Source: an uncultured Porphyromonadaceae bacterium (GTDB lineage Bacteria; Bacteroidota; Bacteroidia; Bacteroidales; Muribaculaceae). Taken from it: 63,234 bases of DNA. Both the position numbers and the translations under genes were made by a program. The notes under the pieces were generated by a model. The model did no database searches. It saw only the letters and a list, made by a program, of their open reading frames with translations, and had not been told where the DNA came from. This document shows, one piece after another, positions 8,974 through 17,268 of the stretch (position 1 is its first letter; each line of letters opens with the position of its first letter). The stretch covers positions 1-63,234 of the forward strand of contig CAMTMX010000008.1 in NCBI GenBank assembly GCA_947073495.1, read 5' to 3'.

Positions 8974-9618
8974 ATGAAAAAAAAGATTGACATGGCGACG
9001 TGGAACCGTCGCGGAAATTTTGATTTCTTTAAAGACTTTGCCAGTTCCTGGTATTCGGTTACTACGGAATTTGAATGCGGAGGAGCATTTAAAGAATGTA
9101 AGGAAAACGGCACCTCTTTTTTCGTCCGCTACCTTTATGCTGTCTTAAAAGCGGCGAACGAAGTGGAAGCATTCCGTTATCGTAGAGACGAAGATGGTTC
9201 GGTATTCCTATACGATCATCTCGACATCATAACCCCCATTGCATGCGCGACAAACTTCGTCACCGTAAGAATTCCATACAATGAAAATTTCAATGCGTTT
9301 TATGAAAATGCCATAAATATAATTAATGGTGTTGATCCGGATGCAAACCCCTATTGTGTGGAATATGAAATGTCTGAATCAAAAGAATTTAATGTAATTC
9401 ATCTGAGTGCGGTGCCAAAGATGCGTTTCACAGGGATGACATTCACGATCCACTCTTTGGGAGAGCCATGTAAATACCCCCTTAGTGTAATGGGGAAAGC
9501 TGTGGAGCATACCGACGGAAAGATGTGGATGCCATATTCCATTTATGTTGACCATGCCTTTATCGACGGCAGCCACCTCTCCAAATTTTTCGAAATTGTG
9601 GAATCAGTTCTGAGATGA
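8974..9618 (+). CDS. chloramphenicol acetyltransferase-fold acyltransferase
   Basis: A 214-residue member of the CAT family. The catalytic segment is VDHAFIDGSHLSKFFE near the C terminus (about residues 193-208), corresponding to the HHAxxDGxH active site with the catalytic His and structural Asp conserved. The N terminus contains the WNRRGNFDFF-type segment common in the family. It transfers an acetyl or acyl group from CoA to a hydroxyl acceptor. Chloramphenicol resistance should not be assumed, since many chromosomal Bacteroidales relatives have unknown substrates. It is the last gene of the metal operon and its 3' end overlaps the convergent response-regulator gene by 15 bp. Confidence 0.8.
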   Translation: MKKKIDMATWNRRGNFDFFKDFASSWYSVTTEFECGGAFKECKENGTSFFVRYLYAVLKAANEVEAFRYRRDEDGSVFLYDHLDIITPIACATNFVTVRIPYNENFNAFYENAINIINGVDPDANPYCVEYEMSESKEFNVIHLSAVPKMRFTGMTFTIHSLGEPCKYPLSVMGKAVEHTDGKMWMPYSIYVDHAFIDGSHLSKFFEIVESVLR

Positions 9619-10308
9619 AAGCAGCTCACTCACTTCCGAGGAGTATTGTCTGCCTACAGGTAGTGTCAGTCCGGGTTTTAATTCAACTTCTCGTTTATTG
9701 AAACTTCTCACTTTCATTTTATTGATAATATAGGAACGATGAATCCTGATAAATTCATTTGCAGGAAGCTGAGTTCCTATATTTTTTAATGTCATACGAG
9801 TCACGGTGCATGTGCCGTCTTCCCTGAATATCTTGACGTAACCTTCCATTGCTTCCACATATAATATTTCCCGAAGATAAATACTCACGTTGTTATATTC
9901 TTGCTTGACAACTATATATTTCTCTTCGTCCTTTACCTTTTCAGTCAGCCCCAGACGCCGGAGCGCCTTTTTAAATGCAGTCTGGAAACGTGAAAATGCG
10001 AACGGCTTATGAAGATAGTCCACAGCATCCAATTCAAACCCCTCCATGGCATAATTTAGATAAGCTGTGGTGAAAATAAAACACGTTGCAGATGGCAGCC
10101 GGGTAGCTATCTCAAGCCCGGTAATATTTTCCATTTCTATGTCTAAAAACACGATATCCGGTGTCTCTCTTCTTATCACCTCCAGACCTTCAGCCGGATC
10201 AGAAAAGACCTTGATATCTATACCTCCTATCCGCTCGCAAAACTTCGCTACCACATCCAATGCCAATGGCTCGTCATCAATAGCTATACATTTTATTCTT
10301 CTGTCCAT
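9604..10308 (-). CDS. LytTR-family response regulator
   Basis: A 234-residue response regulator. The receiver domain (about 4-120) has the acidic pair in AIDDEPLA, the phosphoacceptor Asp in IVFLDIEM and the conserved Lys in YLHKPF. The C-terminal LytTR DNA-binding domain (about 135-230) has the typical ILYVEAMEGYVKI and FIRIHRSYIIN segments. It would be phosphorylated by the kinase encoded 44 bp upstream. LytTR proteins bind direct repeats near promoters; no target site is obvious here. The gene is convergent with and overlaps the CAT-fold gene by 15 bp. Confidence 0.92.
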   Translation of the reverse strand: MDRRIKCIAIDDEPLALDVVAKFCERIGGIDIKVFSDPAEGLEVIRRETPDIVFLDIEMENITGLEIATRLPSATCFIFTTAYLNYAMEGFELDAVDYLHKPFAFSRFQTAFKKALRRLGLTEKVKDEEKYIVVKQEYNNVSIYLREILYVEAMEGYVKIFREDGTCTVTRMTLKNIGTQLPANEFIRIHRSYIINKMKVRSFNKREVELKPGLTLPVGRQYSSEVSELLSSQN

Positions 10309-10352
10309 ACTTTTATCTTTTAGTTCTTTTCCTCTATTCTCTATTTAACGCA

Positions 10353-11381
10353 TTATCGCAGTTTTATTGAAAGATTGAGCCTATACACTCCATCATCTTC
10401 TTTGACATTGATCGAATGTCTGTCAGGATAGAGCACTTCAAGCCGGGCTCTGCAGTTCTCAACTCCGATAGGCACATCGGTTCTGAATTTATCCGCCTGC
10501 TTCATGATTTTGTTTCCTGTCTCAAAATCCAGTTTACCGTCTTTTATGTGTATTATTATTTTTATATTGCAGTTTTTACTTGTGCTCGACCCATACTTGA
10601 ACGCATTTTCTACAAATGTCACCATAATCATAGGCGGGATCAGGATATGAGGATCATCCACTTTGCAATCAAGTTCCACATTTGTGTGCCTGTTCAATCT
10701 GATCTTTTGTAGGTCAATATAATTCTTTATATTATTCACCTCATCTCCAACCGGCACTGTTTCTTTCTCAACCGCCGTATATGTATATCTTAATATCTCG
10801 GTGAATTTCACGAATGCCTCTTCCGCTTTCTCAGAAGCGCCGATCACAAGGCTATACAACGAATTGAGTGTGTTGAATAAAAAATGCGGACTGATCTGGG
10901 CTTTTAACACTGCAAGTTCAGCCTTATCTCTTTCCGCCTCTATCTGTCGTTTTAAAAGCACCTGAGAATAAAGTTCTCTCACAAACGACACACTCAGCGA
11001 ATAACCCATCACAAGTGAAAACATCAGCCACAACGTCACCGACACACCGAAATTTCGCAGTTGAGTCTGATATTGGCTCAACACAGGCGTCACAAAGTCC
11101 ATTTCAGGCAGAGGATAGAGGGAAAGAAGATAATTCAGCAGTATTAAAATAAAAAGTACGCCCAATATCTGCCAATATTTCTTGGAAATAAGCAAATTCG
11201 GCACTCTCACGTAAAGAATGACGAAATAACATGCGTATAGAAACACACATGTCAGTAGAAAAAAGAAAGGCCATTGTGACATCCATGTGTAGGAAGGTCC
11301 TAAAAACACCAGGATGGGCATAAACACCATACAAAAGAAGATGTCTAATATGACAGATGTCTTACTCTCTAAATAATTCAT
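10353..11381 (-). CDS. LytS/YehU-type sensor histidine kinase
   Basis: A 342-residue kinase with about five N-terminal membrane helices. The His_kinase (PF06580) segment has the phosphoacceptor His in AQISPHFLFNTLNSLY (about residue 180) and the ATP-binding N box in MVTFVENAFKYG. No periplasmic sensor domain is visible, so sensing is likely through the membrane region. The frame is open back to 11423, but the ATG at 11381 is chosen because a TATCTTTG -7 box lies at 11386-11393, five bases upstream. It pairs with the LytTR regulator downstream. Confidence 0.9.
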   Translation of the reverse strand: MNYLESKTSVILDIFFCMVFMPILVFLGPSYTWMSQWPFFFLLTCVFLYACYFVILYVRVPNLLISKKYWQILGVLFILILLNYLLSLYPLPEMDFVTPVLSQYQTQLRNFGVSVTLWLMFSLVMGYSLSVSFVRELYSQVLLKRQIEAERDKAELAVLKAQISPHFLFNTLNSLYSLVIGASEKAEEAFVKFTEILRYTYTAVEKETVPVGDEVNNIKNYIDLQKIRLNRHTNVELDCKVDDPHILIPPMIMVTFVENAFKYGSSTSKNCNIKIIIHIKDGKLDFETGNKIMKQADKFRTDVPIGVENCRARLEVLYPDRHSINVKEDDGVYRLNLSIKLR

Positions 11382-11385
11382 TCTG

Positions 11386-11416
11386 CAAAGATAATACTCA
11401 TTAGCTTGCAATCCAA
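11386..11416 (-). promoter_or_regulatory. promoter of the LytS/LytT pair
   Basis: On the minus strand, TTG at 11416-11414 and TATCTTTG at 11393-11386 are separated by 20 bp. The -7 box ends four bases before the ATG at 11381, so the mRNA is predicted to be leaderless, as for the ORF at 296. Confidence 0.65.
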
Positions 11417-11489
11417 TAAGCATCCTTAACGTTTATTGACACATTCGTGCATTCCGTCCGCACTTCGGCATTAAATACCCAAATCTTAC

Positions 11490-11497
11490 TAAATTTG
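11490..11497 (+). promoter_or_regulatory. -7 box for the coiled-coil lipoprotein
   Basis: TAAATTTG at 11490-11497. No clear -33 element is seen. Transcription would begin near 11503, which rules out the ATG at 11447 and supports the GTG start at 11519. Confidence 0.5.
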
Positions 11498-11518
11498 CAT
11501 AAATTTAATTTCTTAATT

Positions 11519-12379
11519 GTGAAACGCCTTTTTCTCATACCTGTTGTTTTTTCTGCCTTGTTCGCTTCTTGCGGCAAGGAGCAAAAGCCTGTGCAGCCAT
11601 CTCTGATGGAGGCATCAAAACAGGAGTTGGCGGATGCAATTGAAGAACGTGATCAGCTCCTCGCGCTTGTCAAGGAGATCGCCGAAAGCATAGCAGAAGT
11701 AAAAAAACTGGAAAATATCGTTGCCGTGGGAAATCAAAAGAATTACGAATCGATAGACGGATATCCCGAAATCATAGACGACATTTCCGGAATACAGAAA
11801 ACTCTGCAATTGCGCCAACGACAACTTTCTGAAATGGAAAGAAATCTGGAGGAATCTTCACTCCATAATGATGAACTCAAAGGCGTGATCCGCGCTCTTC
11901 GCAAACAGGTGGATTCTCAATTGGAATCAATAACTCGTCTGAAAATCCAAATATCCAAAGCTGAAACCGACATCGAAAGACTAAACAAAGAAGTTGACTC
12001 TCTTAATGCAAAAGTGAAAGAAGTCTATGACGAAAAAGAACTAATAGCCACTTCTTCCCAGCGCCTTGCCGATGAACTCAACACTTGTTATTTTGTGGTC
12101 GCGACAAAAAATGATCTCAAAAAGCATAATATCATAGAAACCGGATTCCTTCGGCATACAAAAATTTTAAAGAATGATTTCGACAAGTCTTTCTTTATTG
12201 TCAATGACAGAAGAAGCCTTGACACAATCAACCTCAATTCCTCTAAGTCAAAGATTCTGACAAATCATCCGGAAGATTCTTATGAAATTATTGAAAAGAA
12301 CCGCAATCAATTCCTTCATATCACTAATCCGGAAAAATTCTGGAGCCTAACCAACTACCTTGTTATTCAAACAGATTGA
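11519..12379 (+). CDS. coiled-coil lipoprotein of unknown function
   Basis: A 286-residue predicted lipoprotein starting at a GTG. The signal sequence VKRLFLIPVVFSALFASC ends in a lipobox-like FASC. Residues about 30-185 are heptad-rich and charged, predicting a long coiled coil. The C-terminal globular part (NTCYFVVATKNDLKKHNI … FWSLTNYLVIQTD) resembles a conserved Bacteroidales hypothetical family known to me only by pattern. It is probably anchored in an envelope membrane. The start is set by the -7 box at 11490. It is transcribed away from the LytS/LytT genes and ends at the palindromic terminator at 12421. Confidence 0.6.
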   Translation: MKRLFLIPVVFSALFASCGKEQKPVQPSLMEASKQELADAIEERDQLLALVKEIAESIAEVKKLENIVAVGNQKNYESIDGYPEIIDDISGIQKTLQLRQRQLSEMERNLEESSLHNDELKGVIRALRKQVDSQLESITRLKIQISKAETDIERLNKEVDSLNAKVKEVYDEKELIATSSQRLADELNTCYFVVATKNDLKKHNIIETGFLRHTKILKNDFDKSFFIVNDRRSLDTINLNSSKSKILTNHPEDSYEIIEKNRNQFLHITNPEKFWSLTNYLVIQTD

Positions 12380-12420
12380 TATATTCTCGCAATTTAAATG
12401 GCTGATTTTGGCGGTTCTCA

Positions 12421-12453
12421 AAAGGGGATGCATCATGATGCATCCCCTTTTTT
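12421..12453. terminator. perfect 30-bp palindromic bidirectional terminator
   Basis: AAAGGGGATGCATCA at 12421-12435 is the exact reverse complement of TGATGCATCCCCTTT at 12436-12450, flanked by A and T runs on both sides. It terminates the lipoprotein gene (+) and the RND gene (-). It overlaps the last codons and the TGA (12433-12435) of the RND pump. Confidence 0.85.
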
Positions 12454-15400
12454 AGATCTCAGCCACCGGCGATGTTTTCTTTCACCCTTTTTTCGTTTTC
12501 TTCTAAAAGGACGTAATACAAGCAACGGCAGATATCCCGTTATTGCTATCAACGAGAATATCAATCCTCCTATCGTTCCCGCAGCAAGAGGATACCAGAA
12601 ACTTTCTTTCGATGTCCCCACGAGAAAAGGGATAAAACCCAACACAGTGGAAATGACAGTCATTATCACCGGCATTATCTTGACCCTGAAAGCCTGAATA
12701 TAAAGACGCCGGTTCAACTCCGGTTGAAGCCTCACCTCTGAAGCTATTCTGACCATATCACCTTCTTTGGCTCTGCATGAGGCAAAACGCAGCCGGATGC
12801 CGTCAAACTCGTTTATTATATAGATTGCTGCATTGACGGTTATGCCGCTCAACAAGATGAATGAAGCAAAGCCTCCCTGATCAAACTTCAGATCAAAAAG
12901 CCAGAAGGTAAGGAAGATTCCGACATACGACATCGGGATGATCGCGATTATGGCAAAGGGTCGCATCAATGAATTGAAAAGTATAGCCGACAGAAAAAAT
13001 ATTATCAGTACGACTATAGACAGAACCCAATATTTACCAAAATCCTTATCATCCCACGACCATGAATATTCGTCTTTCTCTGCTGAATAACCTGTAGGCA
13101 ATCTTTTTCTGAATTTATTTAAGGTCCGGTCAAGCATCTTCTTCCCCTGCTCGTATGAGCCGATATAGTCATACTGCATGCATATTCTGTACGATTGGTT
13201 CTCTTTTACTATATCTTGAGGTGAATTCCCTTTTGAAAAATCAGCAAGCTCCTTGAGTTTGAAAGTTTTGTCACCTATGGCAATCGGCATGTTCAAAAGT
13301 CCCCAGACATCATAACCCACACTTTGTGACGAAGACAGTTTCACCGGTTCCATATATCCGCCGGATTGAATGGTGATGCAATTGATATCGCGTCCGAACA
13401 CAGGAGAGAGGGCACCATAAAAATCCTGTATAGTAAGCCCCTCTTTGGCAAGAGCCTCCCTGTTTGCAACGAGTGAAAACTCTGTGTAGTCATCTTTCCA
13501 ATAAGAGAAATCAGATTTCAGTTCCACCTCTTTTATACGACGATGGCTAAGAAGTGTGTCCCTGAGTTCATTGGCATATTCATTGAGTTCATCGTAATTA
13601 AATCCGAGAAGTTTTACTCTCATGTTTCCCGACGACTCTCTGACATCATTATTAAATCCCATGTCTTCAAGACCATACACGCTCCAGCTGCCACCACCTA
13701 ATGTCAACGCTTTGGAAACGATGTCTGATTTTAAACGGTATGGGAAACCTGTCTTTGCCGCCTCTTTTGTGAATCGTATGGTTATGGCACCTTGTCTGCC
13801 GTTATAGATATTTGTCTGAAACTGGCGTATTCCGTCAAATCCGGCAAGATAAGTTTCCATTTTCCTTATCAGGGCATCCATTTGATGAAGAGTCGACCCG
13901 TTGGGAAGCGATGCATTGATATAGAGCATCCTTTCCCCTTGTTCCCGATTGAAATATACACCTTCCCTCACCTTGGAAAAAAACAGGTATCCGGTCCATC
14001 CCATGGCTCCAAGCATCAGGATGAAAAACGCCCATCGCCAACGCAATGCAAATTTTATATATTTGCTGTAGATGCGGTTTAAAAATAAATTTATCTTTCG
14101 GGTAATTCTTCCTCTCCGTTTATTTCTTACCCTAATTCCGAACCGGTCGGCAAGTGCGGGGACTAAAAACAATGCCACCATAAGGGAGACAACAAGATTG
14201 ATGATCACTACTATCACGAAATCTTCAAGATTGAGCCTCACCTCCTCATCCATCAGGAATACTACCACCAAAGCGCCTGCCGTGGTAAGTGTGGCGGCAA
14301 GGATTGCAGGAAACGCTTTACGGTCATGACGCCGCATATAATGGTCGCACATCACTATCGTATTGTCGATCACAAGGTTGAGAGATATGGTGATTCCCGC
14401 AAGGGAATAAAGCTGGATCTCCGTTCCGAATGCCCAATATAGAATGACCGCCACAGCAAGATTAATGGCAAGGCTTATCACGATCAGCAATGTATAGCGC
14501 ACGTTGCGCGTCACAAGAACAATAAACAGCAACAGTATCAAAACGGTCAGTCCTGTCCTGAAATAAATTTTGGATAGTTCTTCGCGGATAGTGTCAGTCG
14601 CGTCATTACTTAACAGGAAACGCATCCCTTCCGGCGCATGCTCTTCTATATTCTCAATAACCTTCCCGACCTTGTTGCCGACTTCAAGCTGGTTGGCATT
14701 CTCTTCGGCAGTGATATTCAGATAGATCGACGTGAGGCCGTTAATCCTGAAATAAGACACAGGGGTCCCTTCCGTATGTTGCGCCCTGACGATACGGTCG
14801 AGCGTCACAGGCATTCCGTTTTTAGGAACAACTGTTATTTTGGAAATATCAAATTCATCAGGTTTACCGGGAGCTTGTCTCACTAGTCTTATCCATCCTG
14901 ACTCTGTTTGTGCCATCCCAAGGAAGTCTGAACCGTAATAGCGTCTGATAGCATCGGTTATATTGTCCGGACTGACTCCTATAGCCGACAATTTATCTGC
15001 ATCATACTCAAGCCTCCATTCATTTGGTGTCACTCCATAGACCGACACTTCAGCCACTCCGGGAATATCGGCAAGCACAGGCTTTACCTTCTCATCGACG
15101 TATGCCCCGATCTCCATTGAATTCATGGGAGAGGTCACAGTATAAGTCATGAACGGGGCTTTTGCCTCCTCTTTCGCTTGTTGCGCAGCTACTGTAGGAT
15201 AAGACACACCTTCAGGGAAACTGCCCCAAAGCTGGCGAACAATCGAAGATGCCTCAAGCCTCGCCATGTCGATATCTGTATGTCCGTCAAGTTCAAGCCT
15301 CACGGATCCATAGCCGTTGCTCGAACGAGACTCCATTTTCTTCACGCCGGATATCCTCGACAATGCACCCTCAAGCCGACTCGTCACCTCCTGCTCTATA

Positions 15401-15552
15401 ACTTTCGATGAATTATAAGGCATCGAAAAACTCACTGTGAGCGAAGGAAGGTCGCGCGACGGAAACAGCTTGACAGGAAGCATCGGCAGAAGCAGACACC
15501 CCGTAAGCGCCAAGGCTATAAAAACCACTATTACTGAAAATCCCGATTTCAT
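12433..15552 (-). CDS. RND-family efflux pump, second subunit
   Basis: A 1039-residue RND transporter with the classical duplicated layout: one N-terminal helix, a large periplasmic loop, a helix bundle, a second loop and a C-terminal bundle. The TM4 proton-relay Asp is kept in NLVIDNTIV. The TM10 region GITVNAAIYIINEF lacks the lysine found in AcrB (K940). It is last in an operon with an adaptor, another RND pump and one TolC-like channel. One adaptor serving two RNDs recalls MdtABC, where B and C form mixed trimers, though separate pumps sharing partners are also possible. The 183-bp gap upstream is filled with heptamer repeats. The gene ends within a palindromic terminator. Confidence 0.88.
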   Translation of the reverse strand: MKSGFSVIVVFIALALTGCLLLPMLPVKLFPSRDLPSLTVSFSMPYNSSKVIEQEVTSRLEGALSRISGVKKMESRSSNGYGSVRLELDGHTDIDMARLEASSIVRQLWGSFPEGVSYPTVAAQQAKEEAKAPFMTYTVTSPMNSMEIGAYVDEKVKPVLADIPGVAEVSVYGVTPNEWRLEYDADKLSAIGVSPDNITDAIRRYYGSDFLGMAQTESGWIRLVRQAPGKPDEFDISKITVVPKNGMPVTLDRIVRAQHTEGTPVSYFRINGLTSIYLNITAEENANQLEVGNKVGKVIENIEEHAPEGMRFLLSNDATDTIREELSKIYFRTGLTVLILLLFIVLVTRNVRYTLLIVISLAINLAVAVILYWAFGTEIQLYSLAGITISLNLVIDNTIVMCDHYMRRHDRKAFPAILAATLTTAGALVVVFLMDEEVRLNLEDFVIVVIINLVVSLMVALFLVPALADRFGIRVRNKRRGRITRKINLFLNRIYSKYIKFALRWRWAFFILMLGAMGWTGYLFFSKVREGVYFNREQGERMLYINASLPNGSTLHQMDALIRKMETYLAGFDGIRQFQTNIYNGRQGAITIRFTKEAAKTGFPYRLKSDIVSKALTLGGGSWSVYGLEDMGFNNDVRESSGNMRVKLLGFNYDELNEYANELRDTLLSHRRIKEVELKSDFSYWKDDYTEFSLVANREALAKEGLTIQDFYGALSPVFGRDINCITIQSGGYMEPVKLSSSQSVGYDVWGLLNMPIAIGDKTFKLKELADFSKGNSPQDIVKENQSYRICMQYDYIGSYEQGKKMLDRTLNKFRKRLPTGYSAEKDEYSWSWDDKDFGKYWVLSIVVLIIFFLSAILFNSLMRPFAIIAIIPMSYVGIFLTFWLFDLKFDQGGFASFILLSGITVNAAIYIINEFDGIRLRFASCRAKEGDMVRIASEVRLQPELNRRLYIQAFRVKIMPVIMTVISTVLGFIPFLVGTSKESFWYPLAAGTIGGLIFSLIAITGYLPLLVLRPFRRKRKKGERKHRRWLRSKKGDAS

Positions 15553-15570
15553 TCCATCAGTTTAATTGAT

Positions 15571-15738
15571 ATTGGTTGTTGGTCGTTGGTCTTTAGGTTA
15601 TAGTTTATGGGATATAGTTTAAGAGCTATTTGAAGCCATACAAGAACCTAAACTCAAATCCCAAAACTCAAATCCCAAACCCTAAACTCAAATCCCAAAA
15701 CTCAAAACTCAAAACTCGAATTCCAAAATTCAAAATTA
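15571..15738. repeat. heptanucleotide tandem repeats between tolC-like and RND genes
   Basis: TTGGTTGTTGGTCGTTGGTC near 15573 and then, from about 15649, units of AAACTCA/AATCCCA/AACCCTA repeated in 7-bp steps up to the TolC-like stop codon. They fill nearly the whole gap between two genes that should share an mRNA. Confidence 0.8.
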
Positions 15739-17268
15739 ATTAACCTTCTGATCCAAGTCAAACTTCCTCGCAAGAGGGATATTCATCTCGAAGTCATAAA
15801 GAGTCAGTTTTCTAAGTTTATAATAACTCAACCAATAATTTTTCAATGCCTCGATATAGTTTTTGTTTGCCTCCTGCCTACGTGAAGAGGCAAGGGTCAT
15901 GCTGCTGAGATCCGTCTTCCCTATCATAAATCTTTGGCGGGTCTGATCGTAAGCCATATCAGCAAGATCCATTGCCTCCTGTGCCGATTTGATAAGATCG
16001 AGCTGAATGTTGAAATCATCAACGGTCATCGACACCTCTTCCTCAAGACTTTGCTCATCCTGACGAGCCGCTATTTTCGCCACATCAAGGTTGCTTACCG
16101 CCATATTGTATTTCCCTTTTCTCACTCCCCAGTCCACGAGAGGAATGGTCAACGATATCGACACAAGATCCTGACGCATCAGATTGCGATATGCCGCTGA
16201 AAAATTATCGCCTACCTGATTGAAACCTATGCTCGCATTCAATGAGGCATTAAACCGGTTCTCCATCTTTGTCTTGCTGACGTTGCTTTGCGCCTCAAGA
16301 ATTGTCTGTTTATGACCTAACAATGTCGGACTGTTCTCCCTTGCGTAAGCGAGAGCATCAGCCACCGGTATTGTCCTTGCCACAGGCAACGACGGTAATG
16401 TCACCTCGATCTCGGAATTCTGGTCCATACCGAGGAACGATGCAAGAGAAGCGTTCGCCCTTTTCAGGGAAATTCGGTTGTTTTCAAGGGAATTGCGGGC
16501 GTTGACAAGATCCAGTTTCAAAGTCAGCAGCTCCGCCTGCGAAATAGCGGCTATCTTAAACCGTCGTTCTCCGAGAGTGTATAGAGTATCTGACGATGCC
16601 AAGGTTTCCTGTGCAAGCCGGTATTCGGTCTGTGCGAGCGCGAGGTTGAAGAAAAGTGTCACGGCATTTTCAGATACCCCCTCCATGTTGTAGATATACT
16701 CTTTCTTCACTTTCTCATATTTCACCGGCTCTATCTTCTTCTCCCATTTGAATTGATTGTAACCGAGAAGCTGCTGGTTATACCCTATCCTCACCGGAAC
16801 GCTCGAATATTGTGTGTAGGTGCTTGCCCCCATGTTTCTCAAGAAGTCAAGGTCCGACTCCACAAAGAAGGTACCTCCCAGCCAATCGAAATTCTGGGTT
16901 ATGTTCAGTCCTGCGGAAGCATAATACGATTGCTGGGCGCGATACACATCGATATTGTTCTCAAAATCATATCGGGAAGTGATGTCGCGATAATAGCGTG
17001 CCGGAGTCAGATTGAGCGAAAGGCTCGGCAATCTGTTGGCACGGAATGAACGGAACTCCCAATAACCCGCCTGATAAAGATTGCGGTAGCGGAAAGCCGA
17101 CAGCGAACTGTCTGACGCTATCTCGATTGTCTTCTTCAGGTCAAGTTTCACAGGTGTTGAAGCCAGGGATACGTTCTGCATTCCGCAGAACGTCAAAAAA
17201 GCGGCAAATATCAATCCGGCATTTTTTCGGTCTATATGAAGGTTAAGCTTTTGCAGTTTTAGTTTCAT
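15736..17268 (-). CDS. TolC-family outer-membrane efflux channel
   Basis: A 510-residue outer-membrane efflux protein. A signal segment (about 1-37, ending SLAS) precedes two repeats of the OEP domain with long amphipathic helices, for example ALAYARENSPTLLGHKQTIL and NLDVAKIAARQDEQSLEEEV. It forms the trimeric exit duct for the RND pumps encoded on both sides. Its start overlaps the end of the upstream RND gene by 26 bp, implying translational coupling. The C terminus lacks an obvious lipid anchor. Confidence 0.88.
   Translation of the reverse strand: MKLKLQKLNLHIDRKNAGLIFAAFLTFCGMQNVSLASTPVKLDLKKTIEIASDSSLSAFRYRNLYQAGYWEFRSFRANRLPSLSLNLTPARYYRDITSRYDFENNIDVYRAQQSYYASAGLNITQNFDWLGGTFFVESDLDFLRNMGASTYTQYSSVPVRIGYNQQLLGYNQFKWEKKIEPVKYEKVKKEYIYNMEGVSENAVTLFFNLALAQTEYRLAQETLASSDTLYTLGERRFKIAAISQAELLTLKLDLVNARNSLENNRISLKRANASLASFLGMDQNSEIEVTLPSLPVARTIPVADALAYARENSPTLLGHKQTILEAQSNVSKTKMENRFNASLNASIGFNQVGDNFSAAYRNLMRQDLVSISLTIPLVDWGVRKGKYNMAVSNLDVAKIAARQDEQSLEEEVSMTVDDFNIQLDLIKSAQEAMDLADMAYDQTRQRFMIGKTDLSSMTLASSRRQEANKNYIEALKNYWLSYYKLRKLTLYDFEMNIPLARKFDLDQKVN

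Noticed and set aside
8974..9618. Chloramphenicol resistance gene
   Set aside because: The fold and active-site motif are CAT-like, but many chromosomal homologues have other substrates and the context is metal efflux, so no resistance call is made.
12398..12697. 99-residue plus-strand ORF across the terminator
   Set aside because: Starts before the palindromic terminator and is antisense to the RND gene; no coding character.
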